In this document: piece after piece, positions 1 through 6,324 of the stretch
Layout of the letters: each line of letters begins with the position of its first letter
How positions within the stretch are numbered: position 1 is the first letter of the stretch
Origin: Chloroflexota bacterium
GTDB taxonomy: Bacteria; Chloroflexota; UBA5177; JANWHV01
Assembly: GCA_025450375.1 (NCBI GenBank)
Contig: JANWHO010000242.1
Location: 1-7,061, forward strand
DNA length: 7,061 nt
Direction of reading: 5' to 3'
The notes under the pieces: model-generated
Told to the model about the DNA's origin: nothing
The model's input: only the letters and a program-made list of their open reading frames with translations
Databases searched by the model: none
Position numbers and translations under genes: made by a program

Positions 1-2
1 CT

Positions 3-290
3 CATAAATCAGGTCTGGACGACGCGCCCGAGCTCGACGCCGACATGCGGCCAAAGTACGCGGGCCATATTCTCGCGGCGGTTGGCTCAACCGCCGTCAG
101 GGGCATGATCGAAAAATATCAGCCGCAAGTAAGTCTCCACGGCCACATTCACGAAGGGAGAGGGACGAGCAAAATCGGCCGCACGATCTGTATTAATCCC
201 GGCAGTACCTATGAGTCGGGCAATTTGCTCGGCGCAGTGGTGGAGTTCAAGGGAGCCAAGCTCGCCGACCACAGGCTTACTTCAGGTTAA
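3..290 (+). CDS. Calcineurin-like metallophosphoesterase, C-terminal part (5' end outside window)
   Basis: This is the C-terminal 95 residues of a metal-dependent phosphoesterase; the reading frame is open to the window edge, so the start and the N-terminal metal-binding motifs lie upstream. The diagnostic features seen are a GHIHE motif (the family's GHxH metal-binding motif, where the histidines bind the dinuclear metal centre), a downstream INPGS motif in a loop that usually follows an IGRT strand, and an upstream GSTAVR segment. The opening segment, SGLDDAPELD, fits the stretch that follows the HxPP region in Icc/UPF0046-like members. These enzymes hydrolyse phosphomonoesters or phosphodiesters in the cytoplasm, but the substrate cannot be read from this fragment. 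The stop is TAA at 288-290. The permease gene begins 51 bases later on the same strand, so co-transcription is possible, although no functional link between the two is evident. The family call is firm; the specific substrate is unknown. Confidence 0.88.
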   Translation, partial: HKSGLDDAPELDADMRPKYAGHILAAVGSTAVRGMIEKYQPQVSLHGHIHEGRGTSKIGRTICINPGSTYESGNLLGAVVEFKGAKLADHRLTSG

Positions 291-322
291 CTCGATTGAT
301 GCCGGTCACCGACAACAGGAGT

Positions 323-334
323 GGAGGGAAGGGA
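323..334 (+). promoter_or_regulatory. Purine-rich ribosome binding site of the permease gene
   Basis: A run of G and A containing GGAGGG (323-328) and AAGGGA (329-334) precedes the ATG at 342; the second element leaves a 7-base spacer. This decides the start: the in-frame GTG at 321 lies at the edge of this run, has no such signal of its own, and would add only seven residues. Confidence 0.6.
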
Positions 335-341
335 AACACAC

Positions 342-1994
342 ATGGCTACCTTGGGAGGTACACGCGGCCCTATCGTTGCCGGAAGCCTCGATCTGTTTGT
401 TCGTAACGCCACGGGCTTGGTCCGCTCCTGGGCCGCGTTCGATGCGTTTATCTATAGTTTCTTCTCGATCAACCTGGTCACCCTGGGGTGGTTTCAGTTT
501 ACCTACGGCCCAGGAATCGCTCCCGGCGGGAATCTGCTGACCGCGATCGTGATCAGTGGGTTGCTTATCCTGGCCGAGGTAGCCGTCTACGCCGGGTTGA
601 TCGCGGTGATGCCGAGAGCGGGCGGCGATTACGTGTGGCAAACCCGGATTCTGGGCGGGGGCCTCGGCTTCGTGCTGGCTATTACCGGCTGGGTCTTCAC
701 CCTCTGGTTATGGGTGCCGATCTATGGACAGATATTCTCCACCGAGTTCATCAGCCCGGTGTGTACCATTCTGGCCTCGATTACCGGCAATCACACCTTC
801 GTCGATTGGGCGATTAACTCGCTCAGTCACACCGGGTATCTGATTTCCTCGATTGTGGTCTCGATATTCGCCGCCGCGGTGATCGCGGCTGGAATGAAAG
901 TCTACGCCAAGGTTCAGAAGTTTTGCTTCGTGGGTGGGATGATCGGGCTGGGGGTCATGTTTATCATGCTCCTGGTCAACTCCCACGCCGACTTTGTGAA
1001 CGGCTTTAACCACTTCAATCAGAAGATATTCGGCGTCAAGGGCGCGTATGCCGCTACCTTGCAAGCGGCGGCCAAGGCTGGCTACACGCCGGTACCATTC
1101 AACAAGCTGGCCCTGGGCGGCAGCTTCGCCTTGATCCCCGTGGTGATCTTCTTCAACCTGTATCCCAACTGGGGCGCCACTCTGTATGGAGAGGTTCGCG
1201 GGGCGAACGACTTCAAGCGGAACCTGCAATCGATGGCCCTGGCCCTGATCGTCACCACGGCCCTGGCCCTGATCTCGCTGATCCTGATTGCCAAGGTGAC
1301 CACCGACACTTTCTATAACGACGCCAATCAAGCCTATTGGGCCGGCACGGGCAGCCTGCCAGTGTGGCCGTATCCCGGCCTGCTGGCCTCGTTCCTGACC
1401 AACAACTCCATTCTGCAACTGTTCCTGATTCTCTCGCTGTCGCTCTGGTTCTGGGGCTGGTGCGGCACCGTGTTCTTGTCCAGCACGCGGGTCATCTTCG
1501 CCGCCGCCTTCGACCGCGTGCTGCCTTCGTGGGCCGCGACGGTGAACCGCGGGGTGCCGACCAATGCGCTGTTGGCCATGGTCATACCCGGCCTGGCGCT
1601 CTCCGTGCTCTACAGCTACAACATCTGGCAATTCCAGACCGTGATTCTCGACGCGGTACTGGTCATCGCGGTCACCTTTTTCGGCTCGGCCATCGTGGCC
1701 GTGGTCTTGCCCTGGCGGCAAAAGCGGCTCTACGACCAATCACCGATCGCCAAGTACAAGATTGCCGGAATCCCGATGATCTCGGTATGCGGCGCCATCC
1801 TGCTGGGTTTCCTGGGCTGGAGCATCTGGATGTGGCTCTACAACAGTTCGTACGGAGTCAACAACCAAACATCCTTGAAGTTCCTCGCCTCGTTCTATGT
1901 GATCGCCCTGGTGATCTACCTGGTGTCGCGATACATCAATAACCAGCGTGGGGTGAATCTGAACACGATTCACAAGGAAATCCCTATCGACTAG
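342..1994 (+). CDS. APC-superfamily amino acid permease
   Basis: This encodes a 550-residue polytopic inner-membrane protein with about 12 predicted hydrophobic segments, typical of amino acid/polyamine/organocation secondary transporters, which usually exchange or symport amino acids or amines. The family signature PRAGGDYV is at residues 91-98, straight after a hydrophobic helix (about 65-90). A second typical element, STRVIFAAAFDRVLP, is at about 381-395, where APC proteins carry an (S/A)R-(x)2-(F/Y)A-x-(A/S)-(F/R)DG-like loop after a core helix. It is longer than common 430-480-residue members. The extra length includes a hydrophilic loop at about 213-258 between hydrophobic segments, rich in Asn, Phe and Lys, and another loop at about 320-345. 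The C-terminus (about 531-550) is a short hydrophilic tail. The ATG at 342 is preferred to the GTG at 321 because of the purine-rich signal before it. A strong palindromic terminator begins within 15 bases of the TAG stop. Substrate specificity cannot be read by eye; the family call is confident. Confidence 0.93.
   Translation: MATLGGTRGPIVAGSLDLFVRNATGLVRSWAAFDAFIYSFFSINLVTLGWFQFTYGPGIAPGGNLLTAIVISGLLILAEVAVYAGLIAVMPRAGGDYVWQTRILGGGLGFVLAITGWVFTLWLWVPIYGQIFSTEFISPVCTILASITGNHTFVDWAINSLSHTGYLISSIVVSIFAAAVIAAGMKVYAKVQKFCFVGGMIGLGVMFIMLLVNSHADFVNGFNHFNQKIFGVKGAYAATLQAAAKAGYTPVPFNKLALGGSFALIPVVIFFNLYPNWGATLYGEVRGANDFKRNLQSMALALIVTTALALISLILIAKVTTDTFYNDANQAYWAGTGSLPVWPYPGLLASFLTNNSILQLFLILSLSLWFWGWCGTVFLSSTRVIFAAAFDRVLPSWAATVNRGVPTNALLAMVIPGLALSVLYSYNIWQFQTVILDAVLVIAVTFFGSAIVAVVLPWRQKRLYDQSPIAKYKIAGIPMISVCGAILLGFLGWSIWMWLYNSSYGVNNQTSLKFLASFYVIALVIYLVSRYINNQRGVNLNTIHKEIPID
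1235..1274 (+). repeat. Short in-frame direct repeat inside the permease gene
   Basis: A 16-base unit, GGCCCTGGCCCTGATC, occurs exactly at 1235-1250 and again at 1259-1274, a period of 24 bases or eight codons. It encodes ALALI twice within one hydrophobic segment (residues about 299-317). It most likely reflects low-complexity Ala/Leu codon use in a membrane helix, possibly a local duplication, rather than a functional DNA repeat. Confidence 0.6.
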
Positions 1995-2002
1995 GAGGTT
2001 GG

Positions 2003-2056
2003 CTAAGCCCAAAAAGAAGGAGGAGGCCGCGGCCTCCTCCTTCTTTTTGGGCATAG
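2003..2056. terminator. Bidirectional intrinsic terminator: perfect 46-base palindrome
   Basis: Positions 2007-2029 are the exact reverse complement of 2030-2052, giving a 23-bp stem with no spacer. One A/A mismatch (2006/2053) and three further pairs extend it to 2003-2056. The outer stem is GCCC/GGGC, then comes an A-tract/T-tract (AAAAAGAA on the left, TTCTTTTT on the right), then a G+C core built on GGAGGAGGCC. Read on either strand, the RNA forms a GC-rich hairpin followed by a U-rich stretch, the arrangement of an intrinsic terminator with U-tracts usable in both directions. It begins 9 bases after the permease stop and lies about 50 bases beyond the fni stop, so it sits exactly where two convergent transcripts should end. 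The function is inferred from structure and position. Confidence 0.85.
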
Positions 2057-2107
2057 AGGTGACAGGTGACAAAAGCGCTCAGACGGATTAGGTATGCGGA
2101 GCTGTAT

Positions 2108-3145
2108 TTAGAGGCGCTCCAGGTATGGCGTACCCTTGAGGTCGGCCAGGGTAGCGGCGCCCACGCAAAACATGGCGATCCGCAGCTCCTCCACGATTGC
2201 CGACAACTCCTCCACCACCGCGTCCGCCGATTGCACCGCCGCCCGCAGCACGGGCGAGGCAAGCCCGGCCAACGTGGCGCCCAGGGCCACGGCCTTGGCC
2301 ACGTCGATCCCGTCCCGTATCCCCCCACTGGCGAAAACCGGAAGCTCAGGCGCCGCCCTGTGTACGGCCAGCAGACTATCGGCGGTCCCGATCCCCCAGG
2401 AGGCGAAGGCCGCCGCCACCCGCGCCGCCCGTTCGGTCCCGGCCCGATGGCGCTCCACCTCGCTCCATGAGGTGCCACCCGCCCCCGCCACGTCGATCGC
2501 CGCCACGCCGGCGTCCGCCAGTCGCCGCGCCACCGTCTCGGAAATCCCCCAACCCACCTCTTTGACCACCACGGGCACCGGCAGGTCTCGGCACACTTCG
2601 GCTATTCGGGCCGCCAATCCGGCGAAGTTGGTGGTGCCCTCGGGCTGGACGGCCTCTTGCAGCGGGTTGAGGTGCAAGATCAGGGCATCGGCCTCCACCA
2701 TCGCCACGGCGCGAGCGCATTCCTCGACCCCATAGCCATAGCTCAGTTGGGCCGCGCCGAGGTTGGCGAAAAGGAGAATGTCGGGCGCCACGTCCCGCAC
2801 CTGAAAGAGGGTCTCACGATCCGCCGCTTCCAGGGCCAGGCGTTGCGACCCCAGGCCCATGGCCACCCCAAGTTGTTGAGCCGCCACCGCCAGATTCCGA
2901 TTGATCTCCCGTCCCCGCTCGACCCCGCCGGTCATGGAGGAAATAAGAATGGGCGCCCGCAGCACGCGGCCAAACAGGCTGGTCTCCGTCCCTACCGACG
3001 CGAGATCGATCTCGGGCAGGGCTTGATGCTCGAAGCGGAAGCGCTCGAAGCCGGAACCCACTCCCTTGGCCCGCACGTCCTCCTCGAGACTGATCCGCAG
3101 ATGATCGGTCTTGCGGCGGGCAATCGCATCGTCGGAATCAGCCAT
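2108..3145 (-). CDS. fni: Type 2 isopentenyl-diphosphate delta-isomerase (FMN-dependent)
   Basis: This encodes a 345-residue cytoplasmic enzyme, close to the usual family length. It interconverts isopentenyl and dimethylallyl diphosphate, the C5 building blocks of isoprenoids, using reduced FMN and Mg2+. Recognisable motifs in order are RKTDHL (11-16, substrate diphosphate binding), SSMTGG (69-74, FMN), GLGSQR (97-102), FANLGA (126-131), HLNPLQE (158-164, with the Gln/Glu pair that binds substrate and Mg), VKEVGWGIS (194-202, Lys contacting FMN), GAGGTSW (221-227), SGGIRDG (273-279) and [12 protein letters not shown] (287-298, FMN phosphate binding in the TIM barrel). All expected motifs are present, so it should be active. 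It starts with ATG at 3145, six bases after the stop of the upstream minus-strand gene and in the same frame. No clear Shine-Dalgarno sequence precedes it, which suggests translational coupling or weak initiation. Transcription probably ends at the palindromic terminator at 2003-2056. Confidence 0.97.
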   Translation of the reverse strand: MADSDDAIARRKTDHLRISLEEDVRAKGVGSGFERFRFEHQALPEIDLASVGTETSLFGRVLRAPILISSMTGGVERGREINRNLAVAAQQLGVAMGLGSQRLALEAADRETLFQVRDVAPDILLFANLGAAQLSYGYGVEECARAVAMVEADALILHLNPLQEAVQPEGTTNFAGLAARIAEVCRDLPVPVVVKEVGWGISETVARRLADAGVAAIDVAGAGGTSWSEVERHRAGTERAARVAAAFASWGIGTADSLLAVHRAAPELPVFASGGIRDGIDVAKAVALGATLAGLASPVLRAAVQSADAVVEELSAIVEELRIAMFCVGAATLADLKGTPYLERL

Positions 3146-3151
3146 TGATGG

Positions 3152-3916
3152 CTAATGACACGCGGGCACTGGACCCGCGTGCGTACCGTCGTACATGCTC
3201 GCCACCAACACCTGGACGCGGACGGCGTGAGAATCCGCGAAGGCGCCCGCCACCACCCCGACGTGCAGGCCATGAACGGGTGAAGCCGGCATGTTCCCAA
3301 GGGCCTTGCGCCAGGTGTCATGACAGGCCGTTCCCAGGGGAACTCCGTTAATCAAGAAGGTCCGGCCCTCGGCCGCGCTTGCCGGGTCAAGATTGACGGC
3401 CAGGGAGTTCACGGCTCCAAGACCGGTATGGAGAGACTTTTCCTGCTTCCAATAGACAATCGAGGTAAATCCCTTGGCGTTCCGGCGGAAGAGCCCCACC
3501 GTCCCATCGGGAGTGATCGCGAAGAGGACGAATTGGTTGGCAAGATCATCCCAGAACGAGACTCCGGCGTACGGATCGGTCCCGGTAAGAATACGGATCT
3601 TAACGTTGAATTGGAAAGCAGCGGGCACCTTCACCGCGAGGGGCCAGCCACGCATGGTGCCAGGCTTGGTCCGCACGATGTTGAGCACGCCGCCGGCAAG
3701 GTAAGTACGCGATCCATCACTCAGCCGCTGGAGATTCCAGTGCCGAGGGTTATCCGGCGGGAACTTCTCGAAAAATACGAAGCTGGATCCCGCGCCACGG
3801 GCCACTTGCGGAAACGCGAACAGGCCGCGCGCGCAGACCACCGCCATGCAGAAAGTTAGCAACCAGGTTGAAAACCGCCGTCCGGGCACTCCAGGTAACT
3901 CCAATCGCTGCTTCAT
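3152..3916 (-). CDS. Predicted secreted or membrane-anchored protein with concanavalin A-like (LamG/DUF1080-type) domain
   Basis: This encodes 254 residues and I do not recognise a named gene. The N-terminus has a basic stretch (RR at 13-14), a hydrophobic segment (about 16-36) and then a small-residue region (ARGAG, about 39-43), consistent with a signal peptide or a single membrane anchor. The remainder looks like a beta-sandwich of the concanavalin A-like/3-keto-disaccharide hydrolase type. It has an early FFEKFPPDNPRHW segment (48-60), an 'AGGVLNI' strand (74-80), an alternating FQFNVKIRI strand (101-109), and a 'YAGVSFWDDLANQFVLFAITPDGTVGLFRR' like stretch (about 116-145) that follows the pattern of such domains; the family assignment is by pattern only. 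No catalytic residues can be named. The start ATG at 3916 has AGGGA four bases upstream. The gene lies 108 bases after tex and 6 bases before fni, so co-transcription with fni is likely. It might bind a carbohydrate or other envelope ligand, but that is inference. Confidence 0.75.
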   Translation of the reverse strand: MKQRLELPGVPGRRFSTWLLTFCMAVVCARGLFAFPQVARGAGSSFVFFEKFPPDNPRHWNLQRLSDGSRTYLAGGVLNIVRTKPGTMRGWPLAVKVPAAFQFNVKIRILTGTDPYAGVSFWDDLANQFVLFAITPDGTVGLFRRNAKGFTSIVYWKQEKSLHTGLGAVNSLAVNLDPASAAEGRTFLINGVPLGTACHDTWRKALGNMPASPVHGLHVGVVAGAFADSHAVRVQVLVASMYDGTHAGPVPACH

Positions 3917-4024
3917 GCCGTCCCTGAGATCGACATCGAGAGTCGTAATTCACCATGGCCAGGATACCCGAGCGGAGGGAAGCACTGTCCAGGTATAGTA
4001 CCGCTCAGACTTTCAATGGCATGG
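3917..4024 (-). other. Intergenic region between tex and the secreted-protein gene
   Basis: This 108-base gap has no gene. It contains an imperfect dyad (GAGCGG at 3970-3975 pairing with CCGCTC at 4001-4006) and, overlapping it, a small hairpin GGTA-TAG-TACC (3992-4002). Neither is followed by a T-tract on the minus strand, so I see no intrinsic terminator for tex here, and read-through into the next gene is possible. A TTGAAA-like element lies on the minus strand near 4010-4015 but has no well-spaced -10 partner. A Shine-Dalgarno-like AGGGA (complement of 3921-3925) lies 4 bases before the next start. Confidence 0.4.
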
Positions 4025-6199
4025 TCATGAGCCCTGCGCGCGCATGCTGAGGCCGATTCTCCCCCGTGCCTCGTCCACGCTGATTACGCGCACCATCACC
4101 ACCTGACCCGCCTGCACCACCTCCAGCGGAGAGCGGACGAAGCGGTCCGCCAGTTCCGACACATGGACCAACCCGGCCTGCTTGAGACCGATATCCACGA
4201 AGGCGCCGAAGTCCACCACGTTCCGCACGGTGCCCTGCACGATCATCCCCGGCTTCAAAGCATCCATGGTGAGCACGCTGGTCCGCACCACCGGTGCCGG
4301 AAGCTCGGCTCGTGGATCAAGGCCGGGCTTGGCCAAGTTGTCCAACATGTCGGCCAGGGTCGGCTCCCCGATTCCCAGTTCGGTGGCCAGCGCCGCTCGG
4401 GCGCCGCGACTGGCCGCCAACTCGAAGGTGAACCGGGTCGCGCGGGCCGGGAGTGCCTCGCCAACCCGGGCAGGCGGCATGCGCTCGATCAGGGCGCGGC
4501 AGGCGGCATAACTTTCGGGATGAATAAACGTGCGATCGAGAATGTCCTCGCCGTCCGGGACCCGCAAGAACCCGGCCGCCTGCTCGAACGCTCGCGGGCC
4601 GAGCCCTACTACTCGCTTCAGCTCCAGGCGTTTCCGGAATCGACCGTGTTCGTTCCGGTGCTGGACGATGTTTCCCGCCACCTTCCGGTTCAGACCGGCA
4701 ACCCGCCGAAGCAGGGCGGCCGAGGCGGTGTTCACGTCAACTCCGGCAAAGTTCACCGCGCTCTCCACCACGCGATCCAGAGCCCCAGCGAGCGCGGTCT
4801 GGTCCACGTCATGTTGATACAGGCCCACCCCAATCGACCGCGGATCCACCTTGACCAATTCGGCCAGCGGGTCCTGAAGGCGGCGGGCGATCGAGATCGC
4901 CCCCCGGGCGGTGGCGTCCAGATCAGGAAACTCCTCGCGCGCCAGTTCCGAAACAGAATAGACCGATGCTCCCGCCTCGTCGACCATCACATATCCGTAG
5001 TCCCGACCCAGGGTGCCCACTACCTCCGCCACCAGCACTTCCGTCTCGCGACTCGCCGTGCCCGTGCCGATCGCGAATACGGTAGCCTGGTGGCCGCGGG
5101 CCAGCCGGATCAGGGCCTCGCGGGCCTCGGCGGGTCGGGCCTGGGGCGGGTGGGGGAAGATCGCCCCCACCTCCAGTGCCTTCCCCGTTTGGTCCACCAC
5201 GGCGACCTTGCATCCGGTGCGATAGCCAGGGTCGATCCCCACCACGGCCCTCCCCCGGACCGGGGGCTGCAGGAGCAGGGGCCGGAGGTTCGCGGCGAAC
5301 ACCCCAATCGCGTGTTCCTCCGCTTGCTCAGTGAGAGCGGCCCGAATCTCCCGCTCCAGACTAGGACCAAGCAGCCGCTCGTAGCCGTCTTCGGCCGCGC
5401 GCCGGAGGTCGCCGGCCAGCGGCGAGCGGTCGTCGGCGGGGAAATGCCGCTCCAGGATGGCGGTGATTGAATCTCCCGGCGCCTCGGTGCGGCTCCGCAA
5501 AACTCCCTCGCGCTCCCCGCGATTAATCGCCAACAGGCGATGCGCCGGCAAAGTGGCGAGGGCGCCGTGAAAGTCATAGTACTGGGCGTAGGTGCCTTCG
5601 GTATCCTTGTCCTTGTCCGCCAGCGTTACGGTGAGGCGCCCGGCGGTGCCAAAGAGGTGCCGCAGGTCGGCCCGCGCCCCGGCGTCCTCGGCAATCTCCT
5701 CGGCCACGATATCGCGCGCCCCTGCCAGGGCCTCCTCCATGTCGGCCACCGAGCGCTCGGGATCGACGAAATCTGCCGCCAGGGAATCACGGTCGCCAGG
5801 TCTCTGATCTAAAATCAGGATGGCCAGCGGCTCCAGGCCGCGTTCTCGGGCAATCATGGCCCGCGTCCTTCGCTTGGGACGGTAGGGGAGATACAAATCC
5901 TCCAGGGCTTGCATGGTCGCGGCCTCGGCAATGGCGCCGCCAAGCTCGGGTGTCAGCTTCCCCTGCTCACCAATCAGCCGGAGCACCTCCGCCCGGCGCG
6001 CCTCAAGAGCCCGAACCGCGGTGATGCGCCGGCCAATCGCGTCGATCTGGACCTCATCAAGACCTCCGGTGACCTCTTTCCGATAGCGAGCGATGAACGG
6101 CAGCGTGTTGCCGTCGTCGAGAAGGGCAATGGTACGGGCCACCTGAGCGGGCGGTATGCTAAGCTCGCTCGCCACTCTGATGGCCAACGGATCGATCAT
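4025..6199 (-). CDS. tex: Tex family RNA-binding transcription accessory protein
   Basis: This encodes a 724-residue cytoplasmic nucleic-acid-binding protein of the Tex family (bacterial relatives of eukaryotic Spt6), with full family length and domain order. The helical Tex N-terminal region is at about 1-190, with the characteristic NTLPFIARYRKEVTGGLDE (31-49) and LEDLYLPYRPKRRTRA (99-114). A YqgF/RNase H-like domain spans about 316-440, with GRAVVGIDPGYRTGCKVAVVD (316-336) and VDEAGASVYSVSELAREEFPDLD (406-428). The SIGVGLYQHDV and VNFAGVDVNTAS motifs (about 455-493) lead into helix-hairpin-helix repeats (about 490-550), and a C-terminal S1 RNA-binding domain lies at about 648-719, with VQGTVRNVVDFGAFVDIG and GLVHVSELADRFV. 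The ATG at 6199 is chosen because it has a GGAGGA signal five bases upstream and yields the family-typical N-terminus; an in-frame TTG at 6241 would add 14 unlikely residues. The family is linked to transcription, RNA metabolism and stress tolerance. It is divergent from the DedA-like gene. Confidence 0.97.
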   Translation of the reverse strand: MIDPLAIRVASELSIPPAQVARTIALLDDGNTLPFIARYRKEVTGGLDEVQIDAIGRRITAVRALEARRAEVLRLIGEQGKLTPELGGAIAEAATMQALEDLYLPYRPKRRTRAMIARERGLEPLAILILDQRPGDRDSLAADFVDPERSVADMEEALAGARDIVAEEIAEDAGARADLRHLFGTAGRLTVTLADKDKDTEGTYAQYYDFHGALATLPAHRLLAINRGEREGVLRSRTEAPGDSITAILERHFPADDRSPLAGDLRRAAEDGYERLLGPSLEREIRAALTEQAEEHAIGVFAANLRPLLLQPPVRGRAVVGIDPGYRTGCKVAVVDQTGKALEVGAIFPHPPQARPAEAREALIRLARGHQATVFAIGTGTASRETEVLVAEVVGTLGRDYGYVMVDEAGASVYSVSELAREEFPDLDATARGAISIARRLQDPLAELVKVDPRSIGVGLYQHDVDQTALAGALDRVVESAVNFAGVDVNTASAALLRRVAGLNRKVAGNIVQHRNEHGRFRKRLELKRVVGLGPRAFEQAAGFLRVPDGEDILDRTFIHPESYAACRALIERMPPARVGEALPARATRFTFELAASRGARAALATELGIGEPTLADMLDNLAKPGLDPRAELPAPVVRTSVLTMDALKPGMIVQGTVRNVVDFGAFVDIGLKQAGLVHVSELADRFVRSPLEVVQAGQVVMVRVISVDEARGRIGLSMRAQGS

Positions 6200-6203
6200 G
6201 GTT

Positions 6204-6209
6204 TCCTCC
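6204..6209 (-). promoter_or_regulatory. Ribosome binding site of tex
   Basis: On the minus strand the sequence reads GGAGGA (complement of 6204-6209), followed by a short spacer to the ATG ending at 6199. This is a near-consensus Shine-Dalgarno sequence and fixes the tex start at 6199 rather than the longer TTG start. Confidence 0.8.
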
Positions 6210-6324
6210 GGGAAGCGAGCGGATGGGCGCGGGTACCCCAAAGGGGCCCCTCGCCATTAGTAAGTCCTCTGCTATGCTACACAAAGTTAGATACCAGAGG
6301 AGCCTACGACGGAGACAACGGCAC
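6210..6324. promoter_or_regulatory. Divergent promoter region between tex and the DedA-like gene
   Basis: Because tex and the DedA-like gene are transcribed away from each other, promoters for both should lie here. The A+T content rises locally at about 6255-6297 compared with the flanks, as expected. On the minus strand a weak candidate is TTGTGT (complement of 6279-6284) with ACTAAT (complement of 6256-6261) at 17-base spacing. On the plus strand, TATGCT at 6273-6278 is a possible -10 without a good -35. A GC-rich stretch with CCCC and GGGG runs (6236-6250) could form a small hairpin in the tex leader. The individual boxes are weak; the regional assignment rests mainly on the gene arrangement. 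Confidence 0.4.

Noticed and set aside
708..1739. A 343-codon minus-strand reading frame opposite the permease.
   Set aside because: Its translation is a Gln/Gly/Arg/His-rich shadow of the permease with no domain pattern.
2057..2070. Tandem heptamer AGGTGAC repeated twice between the terminator and the fni stop.
   Set aside because: Two copies of seven bases are too short to support a functional repeat or an attachment site.
1993..2091. A possible small gene after the permease: AGGAGG overlaps the permease stop and an open frame from TTG 1999 runs to a TAG at 2089-2091, coding a Lys/Glu/Ala/Ser/Phe-rich peptide.
   Set aside because: The AGGAGG lies directly against the TTG with no workable spacer, and the peptide is simply the translation of the terminator palindrome, with the same residues appearing on the opposite strand.
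3833..3847. A possible lipobox (MAVVC, residues 24-28 of the secreted protein).
   Set aside because: The residue before the Cys is Val rather than a small Gly/Ala/Ser, and the Cys sits inside the hydrophobic segment, not at its end.
4163..5470. A long plus-strand reading frame of 435 codons opposite tex.
   Set aside because: It is antisense to the tex coding sequence, which has full-length domain support; long antisense frames are expected in GC-rich genes.
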